Positions 46,111 to 54,546 of a DNA stretch of 64,000 bases are shown here, in pieces. Both the position numbers and the translations under genes were made by a program. The notes below the pieces were generated by a model, which did no database searches, was not told the origin of the DNA, and worked only from the letters and a program-made list of their open reading frames with translations. Source of the DNA: CAXBNB01 sp965267535 (GTDB lineage Bacteria; Bacteroidota; Bacteroidia; Cytophagales; Cyclobacteriaceae); the NCBI GenBank assembly GCA_965267535.1, contig OZ254082.1:2604001-2668000 (forward strand). Reading direction: 5' to 3'. Every line of letters starts with the position of its first letter. Position 1 is the stretch's first letter.

Positions 46111-49100
46111 TTAAAAAGTAGCATTGAGTCCTATAGTGAATACCCTTGGTCTTGGATAAGCTGTATAGTCGATACCCGCAGTGGGGAGCTCATTGAGCAA
46201 ATCTGCTTTGGCAGGCTGTGTACTCACCTCGGGATCCAAACCGGAGTAGTCCGTGATGAGAAACAGGTTTTGTGCATTGGCATAAACCCTCAGGTTGTTG
46301 AACATATTGTTATCGCCTACAGGTATGTTATAACCGATAGAAAGGTTTTGCATACGAATAAAGTCTCCACTCTCCAGAAAACGCTCTGAAACAGCCGCTT
46401 CTGCTGAGCCAGCTTCTCCACTTGTCAACACATCAACTGTAACGTTACGGGCATTATTAATAGCACCGGCAGTAAAGAATGCATTACGTGTATTGTTGTA
46501 TACATGGTGGCCAAACTGCCCTGTGAAATAGGTAGAAAAATCCCAATTACCATGCTTCAGGTTGAGAGACAGTCCGCTATTGTAGGTAGGTAGTGCGCTC
46601 TTACCTACAAAGGTCTGATTGTCTCGGATCGGCTGTCCATTAGCATCAAATCCCACAAATTCTCTTAGGTAGTAAGAAAACAATGGCTGTCCTTCTGCTA
46701 AAATCTGTGAGTAAGCCTGCGACAATCCCTGTCCGCGGATAGTTCCGGCAGGAATTTGTCCGCTAAAGTCCTGAATTTCATTGTCATTTCTCGAGAAATT
46801 GTAGCTAACCGTAAATGAAACATCGTCTGAATCGATAATATCATAGTTAAGTGCTACTTCCCACCCCTTGTTGATAACAGTGGCATCAAAGTTTTGGAAT
46901 ATAAATGGGTTGGGTGCAGGCTGAGCAGCATTTAATCTCAAAATCAGGTCAGTAGTTTCTTTTCGGTAGTAGTCTAAGCTTCCGTAAAAACGTTCACCGG
47001 CTATACCAAAATCGATACCCACATTGTATTGCTGAGTTTCCTCCCATTTCAGGTTGGGGTTGAGCAATGCTACCGAAGAAGTACCGGGTATACTGATTTC
47101 ACCACCATCTCCTATTTCTATTTTATTGTATCGCTCTCTACGCACAAAACCACCATAACCCAGGCCATCCTGGTTTCCTACTATACCTCCTCCGAGACGT
47201 AGCTTCAGGGTAGAAAACATGTCGGGCAAAAACGCTTCTTCGTGTATTTTCCACGCCAATGCTCCTGAGGGGAAAATCCCCCACTTTTCATTATCTCCAA
47301 ATCGTGAAGAACCGTCGGCTCTGATCGTAAACGTCATCAGATACTTGTTGGCATAAGTGTAATTGAATCTTCCGAAGTAAGACTGCAGCTTGTCTGTAGT
47401 ATCAAACCGGTCAGCAGAAATTGATCTGACATTGACTCCTGATGGTGTAGACAAAAATGTAGTAGACACTTCGGGGATAAGTGAATTGACAAAAAAGCCA
47501 TCGCTTTGTGCACCGTTTCTCAAATCTTCAGACAAACCAAACTGCTGATAAAATCCTCCAACACTTTTTGCTGCATTGTTCAGTGCTTCTATTCCTCCCA
47601 CAAAATCCGCCTCCATCTGGGCAAAATCAGATGTTGCAAAACCATAGCCTTCGGCATTCAATCCCTCTCTGCCAAAATCCTGATACGACGTACCTACTAC
47701 GGCTTCCAATTTCGAATTTCCAAATTCCTTGTTGTAAGTAGCAGTAACCTCCATGAGATTATTCAATGTATTGATTTCACCATAGCCCGAACGCCCGTTT
47801 CCGGTAGTTCCACGGTCAAAATAGAGAGCGTCCGGTGACGACAAGGCTACACGCTCAGAGTTTGATTTATCAAAACCATAAGTAAACTTAGCTGAGAGGT
47901 CTTCGCTTATTTTGTAATCTGCAGAAAAGTTAACCAGAAGTCTGTTGGTAAATGCCGTGCTTCTGAAGTTGGCCAGCATATTCGCAGGGCTGAGCTGTCC
48001 TCCGGTATCGAATGTAGGATCTGTAGGCCATGTTGGGTTTGCCGAATAAGCTGCTCCTAACAAATCACCTCTAAACCCTGCACTACCACCGATAGGTGCT
48101 GACTCTTCATTGACTCTAGAAAAAGTAGTTTGCAAACTTAAGTTCAGTTGATCATTCATCATCGAACGTGTGCCGTTGATGCGTCCGGTGATTCTCTCCA
48201 AGCCGGAATTTTCAATAACACCCTGTTGATTATCATAACCAAATGATCCTCTGATAGTTCCGTTTTCAAATCCCTTGGAATACGAAAGGTTTTGCTTGTG
48301 TGAAATCGATGTGCGGGTGATATAATCCTGCCAGTCGGTATCGTTACCAAAATCCTGGGCTTTTACATCACCGCCATATTGGCCTACACCTGACAGAAAA
48401 TATGGTGCTTCTTTTACTTTAAGTAAATCGTATTTTCTCGCTGCACTCGACAAGCTAGCCGAAGAAGAAAATTCAAAAACTCCTTCTCCTCTACCCTTTT
48501 TAGTGGTAATGAATACCACGCCGTTTGCTGCTCTGGATCCGTATATAGCCGCAGAAGATGCGTCTTTCAGAATACTTATACTTTCTATATCGCTTGGGTT
48601 GAGGAAGTTGAGCGGGTTGCTTGATCCACTGGTACCAAAACCAACATTAGGACCTCCTGCTGAAGTTTCTTCTCCGCCCAGAGGCACTCCATCCACTACA
48701 AACAGCGGATTGTTATTCGATCGTACAGAGTTTGTACCTCTGATACGCAATTCTATACCCGCACCGGGTGCTCCACTAGTCTGAGTAATCTGCACACCGG
48801 CAGTTTTGCCCTGTATCAGTTGCTCAGGAGAGGCAATAACCCCCGTATTAAAATCTTCTGATGTAATCGCTGCTACAGCTCCGGTAGCATCTTTTACTGT
48901 AGTCTGGCCATAGCCTATTACTACTACTTCCTGCAACTGCTGAGTATCTTCATAAAGAACCACATTCAAGAGACTTTGTGATCCTACAGTTACTTCTTGT
49001 TTGATGTATCCTATAAAGGAAAAAACCAACACATCGCCTTCATTGGCCTGAATGGTAAAATTACCATTGAAATCGGTAATTGCTCCCTGTGAAGTACCCT

Positions 49101-49581
49101 GAATAAGTACATTCACTCCGGGAAGTGATTCTCCGTTTTCATCTTTTACGCTACCTTTTATTTCTATGGCAGCTACTTCTTCCACTACCTGAATTACTTT
49201 CTCAGGCTGGTCGCTATCCTGGCGAAATACAGATATCGAATTGTTAAATTGCTTGAAGTATAGATTGCCGTTTTTGGACAATTCCATCAGGTAATCATAG
49301 ACCAGCTTGTCTTCACCAATCAGGTCTATTTTTACTTTCTTATTGAGGCTGCTGTCATCGTAAGTAAACAGGTATCCTGTCTTTTTTTCGAGCTCGCTAA
49401 AAGCTTTCTTTAAGCTTACATTTCTAAGTTCCAGATTGACACGTTTTTCTTTAACGCTCTGATATTTTTGAGCTTCAGAACCATGTGCAAACAGCATCGT
49501 CAGCATGAACACCTGGCACAAAAGACCATAAAATATAAATTTAGTGAACATTAGTACAGTTGATAGTAATTTATTTTGCAT
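46111..49581 (-). CDS. SusC/RagA family TonB-dependent transporter with STN signalling domain
   Basis: A 1156-residue outer-membrane importer. After a signal peptide (AHGSEA-Q) comes an STN (secretin/TonB N-terminal) domain at about 48-118 (LRNVSLKKAFSELEKKTGY). A carboxypeptidase-regulatory-like domain follows at about 139-220 (GESLPGVNVLIQGT...DFNGNFTI), then the plug from about 222 (VVVIGYGQTTVKDATGAVA) with R-G-x-N-S-V...PLFVVDGVPLGG. The rest is the 22-strand barrel, ending in the usual aromatic VFTIGLNATF. The STN domain marks transducers that contact a FecR-type anti-sigma factor, and both fecR and the sigma gene are directly upstream. The partner SusD is next downstream. Confidence 0.96.
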   Translation of the reverse strand: MQNKLLSTVLMFTKFIFYGLLCQVFMLTMLFAHGSEAQKYQSVKEKRVNLELRNVSLKKAFSELEKKTGYLFTYDDSSLNKKVKIDLIGEDKLVYDYLMELSKNGNLYFKQFNNSISVFRQDSDQPEKVIQVVEEVAAIEIKGSVKDENGESLPGVNVLIQGTSQGAITDFNGNFTIQANEGDVLVFSFIGYIKQEVTVGSQSLLNVVLYEDTQQLQEVVVIGYGQTTVKDATGAVAAITSEDFNTGVIASPEQLIQGKTAGVQITQTSGAPGAGIELRIRGTNSVRSNNNPLFVVDGVPLGGEETSAGGPNVGFGTSGSSNPLNFLNPSDIESISILKDASSAAIYGSRAANGVVFITTKKGRGEGVFEFSSSASLSSAARKYDLLKVKEAPYFLSGVGQYGGDVKAQDFGNDTDWQDYITRTSISHKQNLSYSKGFENGTIRGSFGYDNQQGVIENSGLERITGRINGTRSMMNDQLNLSLQTTFSRVNEESAPIGGSAGFRGDLLGAAYSANPTWPTDPTFDTGGQLSPANMLANFRSTAFTNRLLVNFSADYKISEDLSAKFTYGFDKSNSERVALSSPDALYFDRGTTGNGRSGYGEINTLNNLMEVTATYNKEFGNSKLEAVVGTSYQDFGREGLNAEGYGFATSDFAQMEADFVGGIEALNNAAKSVGGFYQQFGLSEDLRNGAQSDGFFVNSLIPEVSTTFLSTPSGVNVRSISADRFDTTDKLQSYFGRFNYTYANKYLMTFTIRADGSSRFGDNEKWGIFPSGALAWKIHEEAFLPDMFSTLKLRLGGGIVGNQDGLGYGGFVRRERYNKIEIGDGGEISIPGTSSVALLNPNLKWEETQQYNVGIDFGIAGERFYGSLDYYRKETTDLILRLNAAQPAPNPFIFQNFDATVINKGWEVALNYDIIDSDDVSFTVSYNFSRNDNEIQDFSGQIPAGTIRGQGLSQAYSQILAEGQPLFSYYLREFVGFDANGQPIRDNQTFVGKSALPTYNSGLSLNLKHGNWDFSTYFTGQFGHHVYNNTRNAFFTAGAINNARNVTVDVLTSGEAGSAEAAVSERFLESGDFIRMQNLSIGYNIPVGDNNMFNNLRVYANAQNLFLITDYSGLDPEVSTQPAKADLLNELPTAGIDYTAYPRPRVFTIGLNATF
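49463..49470 (+). promoter_or_regulatory. Candidate -7 element antisense to susC start
   Basis: TATTTTTG fits TAnnTTTG on the plus strand inside the susC 5' coding region. The nearest TTG (49436-49438) is 24 bp upstream, longer than ideal. It is proposed only because a plus-strand terminator lies downstream. Confidence 0.25.
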
Positions 49582-49690
49582 AATTTTAAGCGTTTTTTAA
49601 ACATTCATTTTTAAGTATTCCCATTGGTGTTGCAGCACTACAGGGAATCGCATTTTAACCGATAGCTCTCCCGTTATCGGTTAATTTTTT
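49476..49690 (+). ncRNA. Possible antisense RNA over the susC leader
   Basis: The segment runs from the candidate -7 element to the plus-strand hairpin terminator, antisense to the susC start codon and leader. The layout resembles PUL-associated cis-antisense RNAs of Bacteroides (DonS type), which repress susC. It is inferred from position and the terminator only; the start is uncertain. Confidence 0.25.
49655..49690 (+). terminator. Hairpin with T run between fecR and susC, pointing antisense
   Basis: TTAACCGATA (49655-49664) and TATCGGTTAA (49675-49684) form a perfect 10-bp stem with a 10-base loop. On the plus strand it is followed by a T run. On the minus (gene) strand no T run follows, so as a terminator it works only for an antisense transcript. 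It could also be a leader hairpin of susC mRNA. Confidence 0.5.
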
Positions 49691-49707
49691 GGGTTCATCT
49701 TTCTGTT

Positions 49708-50697
49708 TTATTCATTGAATTTTATAGTGATTTGATTTCCTGAAATGTTGTAGTTGAAATTTTCACTGTGGCTCAGGGCCTTCAGTATATTTTCGAGATT
49801 GTCGTTATCATAGGTGCCATTGAGGCTCCACTTCGAGGGTCTTCCTTCAACTTTGAAAGTAACACCGTACCACTGCTCCAGCTTACCAACAACCTGCTGA
49901 AAATCAGCATTTTTAAAGGTTAGCAAACCGTCTTTCCAACCAATGGCAGACACATAATCAAAATTTCCTTTTTCTGTAATTTCCTGCCCCTCAAAAGCCA
50001 CATATTCCCCCGGTGATAATATTATGTGGTCTTTATTCTTGCTGGCCGACACTGGCTTTACCTCTACCGAACCTTCTACTAGGGCTACATCTACTTTGCC
50101 GGATGGCTGAATTTTGACATTGAATCCAGTACCTAAAGCCCGGGTAAGTATACTGCCGGACTGAACGATAAATGGCTTATTAGGATTTTTAGACACATCG
50201 AAGTATGCTTCGCCTTCCAGTTTTACCCAGCGCACACTATCTCTGAACCCATCAGCAAATTCTATTTTGCTGGAGGAGTTGAGCACAACCTTACTACCAT
50301 CTGGCAATTGTACTGTTGATTTAACTCCTGCTACAGTTTGCTTAACTATGGTTTGAACCGAAGCTACCTCCACACGGGTGTTTTCCTGAAATACTTGCCA
50401 GGCCAGCACTCCTGACAGACAAAGCAACACTACGGCAGCAGCATATTTCATCCACCGAAAGTGCGGCATAGGTACAACAGGCGCATGAGCTCGTTTCCAT
50501 ATTTCATCTCGCCTCTCCTCTTCGTTAATAATCTCTACATCATGGTACTTGGTGGCAAAAAACGAAGTAATGTTTGTGTATACTTCTTCGTTCCTTGTAC
50601 TCTCTTTCTTCCACTGTTCAAGAGTAGCCTTGTCCGCTTCAGTAGCCGAATCGTTTAACTCAGCAGCCATGATTTTATCTATCTCTTCTATTTTCAT
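49708..50697 (-). CDS. FecR family anti-sigma factor with DUF4974 domain
   Basis: A 329-residue single-pass inner-membrane protein. The cytoplasmic N-terminal ~80 residues would bind the sigma factor. A transmembrane helix lies at about 84-103 (YAAAVVLLCLSGVLAW). The FecR domain (about 120-210, with PDGSKVVLNSSSKIEF and GEAYFDVSKNPNKPFIV) and a C-terminal DUF4974 domain (about 258-328) are periplasmic. Such proteins receive the signal from the STN domain of a SusC transducer and release the ECF sigma. The gene lies 77 bp after the sigma gene and 126 bp before susC, the standard order. Confidence 0.94.
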   Translation of the reverse strand: MKIEEIDKIMAAELNDSATEADKATLEQWKKESTRNEEVYTNITSFFATKYHDVEIINEEERRDEIWKRAHAPVVPMPHFRWMKYAAAVVLLCLSGVLAWQVFQENTRVEVASVQTIVKQTVAGVKSTVQLPDGSKVVLNSSSKIEFADGFRDSVRWVKLEGEAYFDVSKNPNKPFIVQSGSILTRALGTGFNVKIQPSGKVDVALVEGSVEVKPVSASKNKDHIILSPGEYVAFEGQEITEKGNFDYVSAIGWKDGLLTFKNADFQQVVGKLEQWYGVTFKVEGRPSKWSLNGTYDNDNLENILKALSHSENFNYNISGNQITIKFNE

Positions 50698-50774
50698 AAT
50701 TCGTGCTTCTTACTACTATGAACCTCCGGATTAAAAATACCCTACGCTTTTTCTCATTTTTTTTCTAAACGTAA

Positions 50775-51383
50775 CTAGAGTGAAAGGAAAAAAGAAAAAA
50801 TATTACCCCGTATACTCCTGGTTTTCTGTCGCTTACCATCCATATACTCCTCCACTGTCTCTCTGATTATTTTTAGAGAAATCGTCATGTGCTTTTCCAC
50901 AGTCTTCTGTGAAATATCCAATGACTTTGCTACTTCTTTATATTTAAGCCCATCAAATTTTACCATCTGAAAGATAAGTTTTCGCTGTGGGGGGAGTTTT
51001 TCAAGGGTGGTTAACAATACATCGTGCAGCTCTTTGTTGATAAACTCCAAATCAGGTCTGGATGTTGATTTCACCTGAAAATCTTCACTGGAGGTTTTCA
51101 CAAACAGCACATCAGACAATTTCTTTTTTCTCAGGAATTTTAAGGATTGGTTTTTCACTGCCGTGTAAAAAAATGCCTCTACATTATCGATAGCCTGCAT
51201 TTTTTCTTTCGACTTCAAAAAATTAACAAACACATCAGAAACTACATCTTCTGCGATTTCGAAGTTTTTCACAAAATACATGGAAAAATTGATCAGACGC
51301 GCATACATACGATGGAAGAGTATCTTGTAAGCTTCTTCATCGTCATAAAGCATTATCTTCTGTATGAGTTCAGCGTTTGTCAT
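50775..51383 (-). CDS. ECF RNA polymerase sigma factor (Bacteroidota SusC-associated type)
   Basis: A 202-residue sigma-70 family protein with region 2 at about 12-75 (EEAYKILFHRMY...FEIAEDVVSDVFVNFL). Region 4 is at about 128-180 (LPPQRKLIFQMVKFDGLKYKEVAKSLDISQKTVEKHM) with a helix-turn-helix. Regions 1 and 3 are missing, as in ECF factors. It is predicted to drive the SusC/SusD/UnbV locus once released by the adjacent FecR. The basic tail after region 4 (KRQKTRSIRGN) is ordinary for this group. Confidence 0.95.
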   Translation of the reverse strand: MTNAELIQKIMLYDDEEAYKILFHRMYARLINFSMYFVKNFEIAEDVVSDVFVNFLKSKEKMQAIDNVEAFFYTAVKNQSLKFLRKKKLSDVLFVKTSSEDFQVKSTSRPDLEFINKELHDVLLTTLEKLPPQRKLIFQMVKFDGLKYKEVAKSLDISQKTVEKHMTISLKIIRETVEEYMDGKRQKTRSIRGNIFSFFLSL

Positions 51384-51651
51384 ACATCACAAATTAACAA
51401 AATAAAATAATAACATCAATTTTTAACATTAAAAATATAACCCTACAAAACCAAAGAAATTCAAAGCCTGTGAAGGAACAGGCAATACAAATAACTTTTA
51501 CGGTGAAATTGATGAAAAGGCGATAAAAAAAAGGAAATTATGAACAAAACCGCATCTTCCAGCGACACGACTCCCCCATTACTCCCGCTTAATACGCGAA
51601 TACACTACCCGAAAATATTAAACGTATTAATAACATATTATTTAAACAAAT
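51384..51651. other. Intergenic A/T-rich region upstream of the sigma gene
   Basis: No gene is seen here. It should hold the sigma/fecR promoter, read on the minus strand, but only imperfect TAnnTTTG matches occur near the start codon. No repeat or RNA gene was recognised. Confidence 0.4.
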
Positions 51652-51683
51652 AAAAAAACCCGACTGTTTTAAAGTCGGGTTTT
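51652..51683 (-). terminator. Rho-independent terminator of the aldo/keto reductase gene
   Basis: A perfect 11-bp stem (AAAACCCGACT / AGTCGGGTTTT) with a 7-base loop has a T run on the minus strand. It begins 28 bp beyond the reductase stop. Confidence 0.9.
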
Positions 51684-51711
51684 ACATTTATTTTAATTGT
51701 GTTGTAACTTC

Positions 51712-52704
51712 CTATTCAGCCAGTATCTTTTCTATTCTATCCAGCTCTTCTTTAGAGAAACGAGTATTTGATAAGCTACCGAGATTTTCTTTAATCTGAT
51801 CTACACTACTAGCCCCTATCAATACGGAAGTGACTACATCTGACCTCAGCAGCCAGGCTATTGCCAATTGTGTAATAGACTGTCCTCTTTCCCTGGCTAT
51901 CTCCTGCAGAGCCAAAACTTTTTGTATTTTATCTTGAGTTACCTGATCTTTTTGTAAAAAACCATGGTCTTTACTAGCCCGGGAGCCCTGCGGTATGCCC
52001 TTAATGTATTTTTCGGTAAGCAAACCCTGCGCCAACGGACTGAAAGGTATGCACCCCTTACCATAATCTGCTAACACATTCAGTAAGTCATCTTCCACCC
52101 ATCTTTCGAACATCGAATATTTAGGCTGATGAATAATAAAGGGTGTCTTTAACTCTTCAAAAATCTTAATTGCTGCAAGTGTCTCATCGGCAGAATAATT
52201 GGAAACCCCTACATACAGTGCTTTACCTTGTTTTACCGCTGTATCCAATGCCAGTACGGTTTCCTCCAAAGGAGTATCCGGGTCGGGGCGGTGGGAATAA
52301 AATATATCTACATAATCCAGCTGCATGCGTTTCAGAGACTGATCCAGACTGGACAGCAAGTACTTCCTACTTCCCCAATCGCCATAGGGTCCGGGCCACA
52401 TCAAATACCCCGCTTTGGTAGATATAATCAATTCATCCCTGTAGGGGAGAAAGTCTTTCTTAAGTATTCTGCCAAAATTTTCTTCTGCAGACCCGGGAGG
52501 CGGTCCATAGTTATTAGCCAGGTCAAAATGTGTGATGCCATGATCAAACGAAAAAGTAAGCATATCACGAGCGACCTGCTGATCGTCTACATGGCCGAAA
52601 TTGTGCCACAATCCTAACGATAATTCCGAAAGTCTGAGGCCACTGTTTCCACAGCGACGATAATTCATCGTATCGTATCGCTTCGGCGATGGTTGGTATG
52701 TCAT
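51712..52704 (-). CDS. Aldo/keto reductase, YghZ/GpR-like (L-glyceraldehyde 3-phosphate reductase type)
   Basis: The protein is 330 residues from the ATG at 52704. An upstream ATG at 52740 adds 12 residues without counterpart in Escherichia coli YghZ, whose N-terminus aligns at MTYQPSPKRYDTMNYRRCG. The NADPH-dependent aldo/keto reductase tetrad is present: Asp and Tyr in HFDLANNYGPPPG, Lys in ISTKAGY and His in FYSHRPD. The segments LSLGLWHNFGHV and MWPGPYGDWGSRKYLL are strongly YghZ-like. YghZ detoxifies methylglyoxal and reduces L-glyceraldehyde 3-phosphate. The gene is monocistronic, with its own terminator, and apparently unrelated to the SusCD locus. Confidence 0.9.
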   Translation of the reverse strand: MTYQPSPKRYDTMNYRRCGNSGLRLSELSLGLWHNFGHVDDQQVARDMLTFSFDHGITHFDLANNYGPPPGSAEENFGRILKKDFLPYRDELIISTKAGYLMWPGPYGDWGSRKYLLSSLDQSLKRMQLDYVDIFYSHRPDPDTPLEETVLALDTAVKQGKALYVGVSNYSADETLAAIKIFEELKTPFIIHQPKYSMFERWVEDDLLNVLADYGKGCIPFSPLAQGLLTEKYIKGIPQGSRASKDHGFLQKDQVTQDKIQKVLALQEIARERGQSITQLAIAWLLRSDVVTSVLIGASSVDQIKENLGSLSNTRFSKEELDRIEKILAE

Positions 52705-52801
52705 ATCTGTATAATTGGTAAAATGTAAAATTAATGCCACTAAACTAAGATTTTTTAACCTTTCTTGCAGGCTACTCTACACCTTTCTTCCTGTATTCTA
52801 T

Positions 52802-52833
52802 TTGGAATAAAGAATATTTTATACCTATGTTTG
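52802..52833 (+). promoter_or_regulatory. Candidate promoter of the small secreted protein gene
   Basis: TTG (52802-52804), a 21-bp spacer and TATGTTTG (52826-52833) match the Bacteroidota -33/-7 pattern. Transcription would start near 52840, about 18 bases before the TTG start codon at 52858. Confidence 0.45.
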
Positions 52834-52857
52834 TTGCTGCAATAGCAGAAATTCACC

Positions 52858-53175
52858 TTGAAAAGGTTCTTTTTCCATATTATTCTTCCTCTGTTTCTCA
52901 CCTTTGCGGTGACCAACTATGTATGGGCTGATTTTTTCAAATCCCATGAGAGTTTTATTGAAATAGAGAAAGAGAGCGAGGAAAAACTCAGAGAAAACGA
53001 GGAGTTTAAGCCTAAATCCAGTTTTCCTTCTCCCGACGGGGGCATTCACTTGTCAGAGTTAAGATTCCCGCATGTACTAACCTTTTTCACCCAAATACAT
53101 CACAATTTCTTATTTGCTAAAAAAGCAAAAGCCAAACGCTATATTCTTTTTCAGCAACTCGTGGTATACAGCTAA
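52858..53175 (+). CDS. Small secreted protein of unknown function
   Basis: A 105-residue protein not assigned to a family. It begins with a TTG codon and a convincing signal peptide (MKRFFFHIILPLFLTFAVTN, cleavage near VWA-D). A charged, helix-prone stretch (ESEEKLRENEEFKPK) follows, and the C-terminal half is rich in aromatic and Lys residues. No metal-binding or catalytic motif is evident. A promoter-like element sits just upstream. The gene lies 261 bp before the RND operon on the same strand, so it could be co-expressed, but the gap contains an inverted repeat and no link is proven. The non-ATG start and lack of homology limit confidence. Confidence 0.5.
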   Translation: MKRFFFHIILPLFLTFAVTNYVWADFFKSHESFIEIEKESEEKLRENEEFKPKSSFPSPDGGIHLSELRFPHVLTFFTQIHHNFLFAKKAKAKRYILFQQLVVYS

Positions 53176-53258
53176 CCCACCCTTCTATCCGGAATCGTAA
53201 CTGCGTTAACATCAACAACAATCCGAACATTTAATTTCAGGAAAACGCTGCTTTGCAC

Positions 53259-53301
53259 AGTTTAAGTGTATGAAACCTTTGGGTTGCAGTTCACTTAAAC
53301 T
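53259..53301. promoter_or_regulatory. 10-bp inverted repeat upstream of the RND operon
   Basis: AGTTTAAGTG (53259-53268) and CACTTAAACT (53292-53301) are perfect inverse complements 23 bases apart. No T run follows, so it is unlikely to be a terminator. It could be an operator or a leader hairpin for the efflux operon. Confidence 0.35.
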
Positions 53302-53436
53302 CAAGGCAGGCTTATCCTCTGGCCAGACAGCCTCTGCTTAAATTTACGATTCCTTTCTATTCCTGCCATCCTCAGGCCGCAGGACAACATTTTATTTATT
53401 TCAATTCGGGCCATGCGCCTGACCAAAGTATATACC

Positions 53437-54519
53437 ATGAAAAGAATCTTATGGGTGATAAGCTGTATTGCTGTGCTGAGCAATATGAGCTGTGAATCAC
53501 ACAAAAAACACCATGCATCAACTCCAAAATTAGCCATAACCAACCCCATACGTAAGGATACACTTACAACCCGAAACTACGTATGTCAGATACATTCTGC
53601 CCAGCATATTGAGCTAAGAGCGCTGGAACGTGGCTACCTTCAAAACATCTATGTAGACGAAGGGCAATTCATAAAAAAAGGACAGCTTATGTTTCAGGTG
53701 ATGCCCCGACTTTATCAGGCAGAACTGGAGCGAGCCAAAGCTGAAGCTAATTTTGCCCAAATAGAGTATGAAAACACGAAGAAGCTGGCAGAAAATAAAG
53801 TCGTAGCAATAAACGAACTGGCGCTGGCAAAAGCAAAACTAGACAAAGCCAAAGCAGAGCTATCGCTGGCACAAGTCCACCTGGACTTCACACAAATCAG
53901 AGCTCCTTTCGATGGCATCATGGATCACTTTCACGTAAGACTAGGCAGCCTACTGGAAGAAGGAGAGCTATTGACCACCCTATCCGACAACCACGAAATG
54001 TGGGTGTATTTCAATGTACCAGAAGCCGAATACCTCGACTACCAGACCAATGTGAAAAAAGACAGTGTCATTCACGTGCAGTTGATGATGGCAAACCACA
54101 GGTTGTTTGATCACCCCGGCAAAGTAACTGCCATAGAAGCTGACTTCAACAACGAAACCGGCAACATCGCATTCCGAGCCACATTCCCAAACCCAAAGGG
54201 GCTACTCAGACACGGAGAAACGGGCAACATACTGATCAACACTCCGCTACAAAACGCCCTTTTGATACCCCAGAAAGCAACTTTTGAAATTCTGGACAAA
54301 AAATATGTCTATGTGATCGACGAAGACAATGTGGTGCATTCCAGGCAAATTATAGTTGGTGCTGAACTGCCACACATTTACGAAGTAAAGTCAGGCCTAA
54401 AGGAAACAGACAAAATACTGCTGGATGGCTTGAGGAAAGTGAAAGACAATGAAAAAATCATTCCTGACTTCATCGCACCTGAGCAAGCAATAGCAGCACT
54501 ACACCTGCATGCCGAGTAA
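53437..54519 (+). CDS. RND efflux periplasmic adaptor subunit (AcrA/HlyD family)
   Basis: The protein is 360 residues from the ATG at 53437; an in-frame ATG at 53413 adds eight residues before the lipoprotein signal. The signal ends in LSNMSC, so the adaptor is lipid-anchored. The lipoyl/barrel-sandwich halves are seen at ALERGYLQNIYVDEGQFIKKGQ and IRAPFDGIMDHFHVRLGSLL. Between them is a long Ala/Glu/Lys alpha-hairpin (about 85-145). The beta-barrel and membrane-proximal domains follow (RHGETGNILI, IPQKATFEI). It bridges the inner-membrane pump and the outer-membrane channel. The pump gene starts 27 bp downstream. Confidence 0.93.
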   Translation: MKRILWVISCIAVLSNMSCESHKKHHASTPKLAITNPIRKDTLTTRNYVCQIHSAQHIELRALERGYLQNIYVDEGQFIKKGQLMFQVMPRLYQAELERAKAEANFAQIEYENTKKLAENKVVAINELALAKAKLDKAKAELSLAQVHLDFTQIRAPFDGIMDHFHVRLGSLLEEGELLTTLSDNHEMWVYFNVPEAEYLDYQTNVKKDSVIHVQLMMANHRLFDHPGKVTAIEADFNNETGNIAFRATFPNPKGLLRHGETGNILINTPLQNALLIPQKATFEILDKKYVYVIDEDNVVHSRQIIVGAELPHIYEVKSGLKETDKILLDGLRKVKDNEKIIPDFIAPEQAIAALHLHAE

Positions 54520-54546
54520 AATGCCAAACCCTAAAACAAACAAGTC

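Noticed and set aside
46101..46124. 7-bp hairpin (ATGCTAC / GTAGCAT) over the susC stop codon
   Set aside because: The stem is short and its T run on the minus strand is several bases away, so it is not convincing as a terminator between susC and susD.
52825..53049. 74-codon minus-strand frame overlapping the small secreted protein
   Set aside because: The plus-strand frame has a signal peptide and a promoter-like element; the minus-strand frame has neither.
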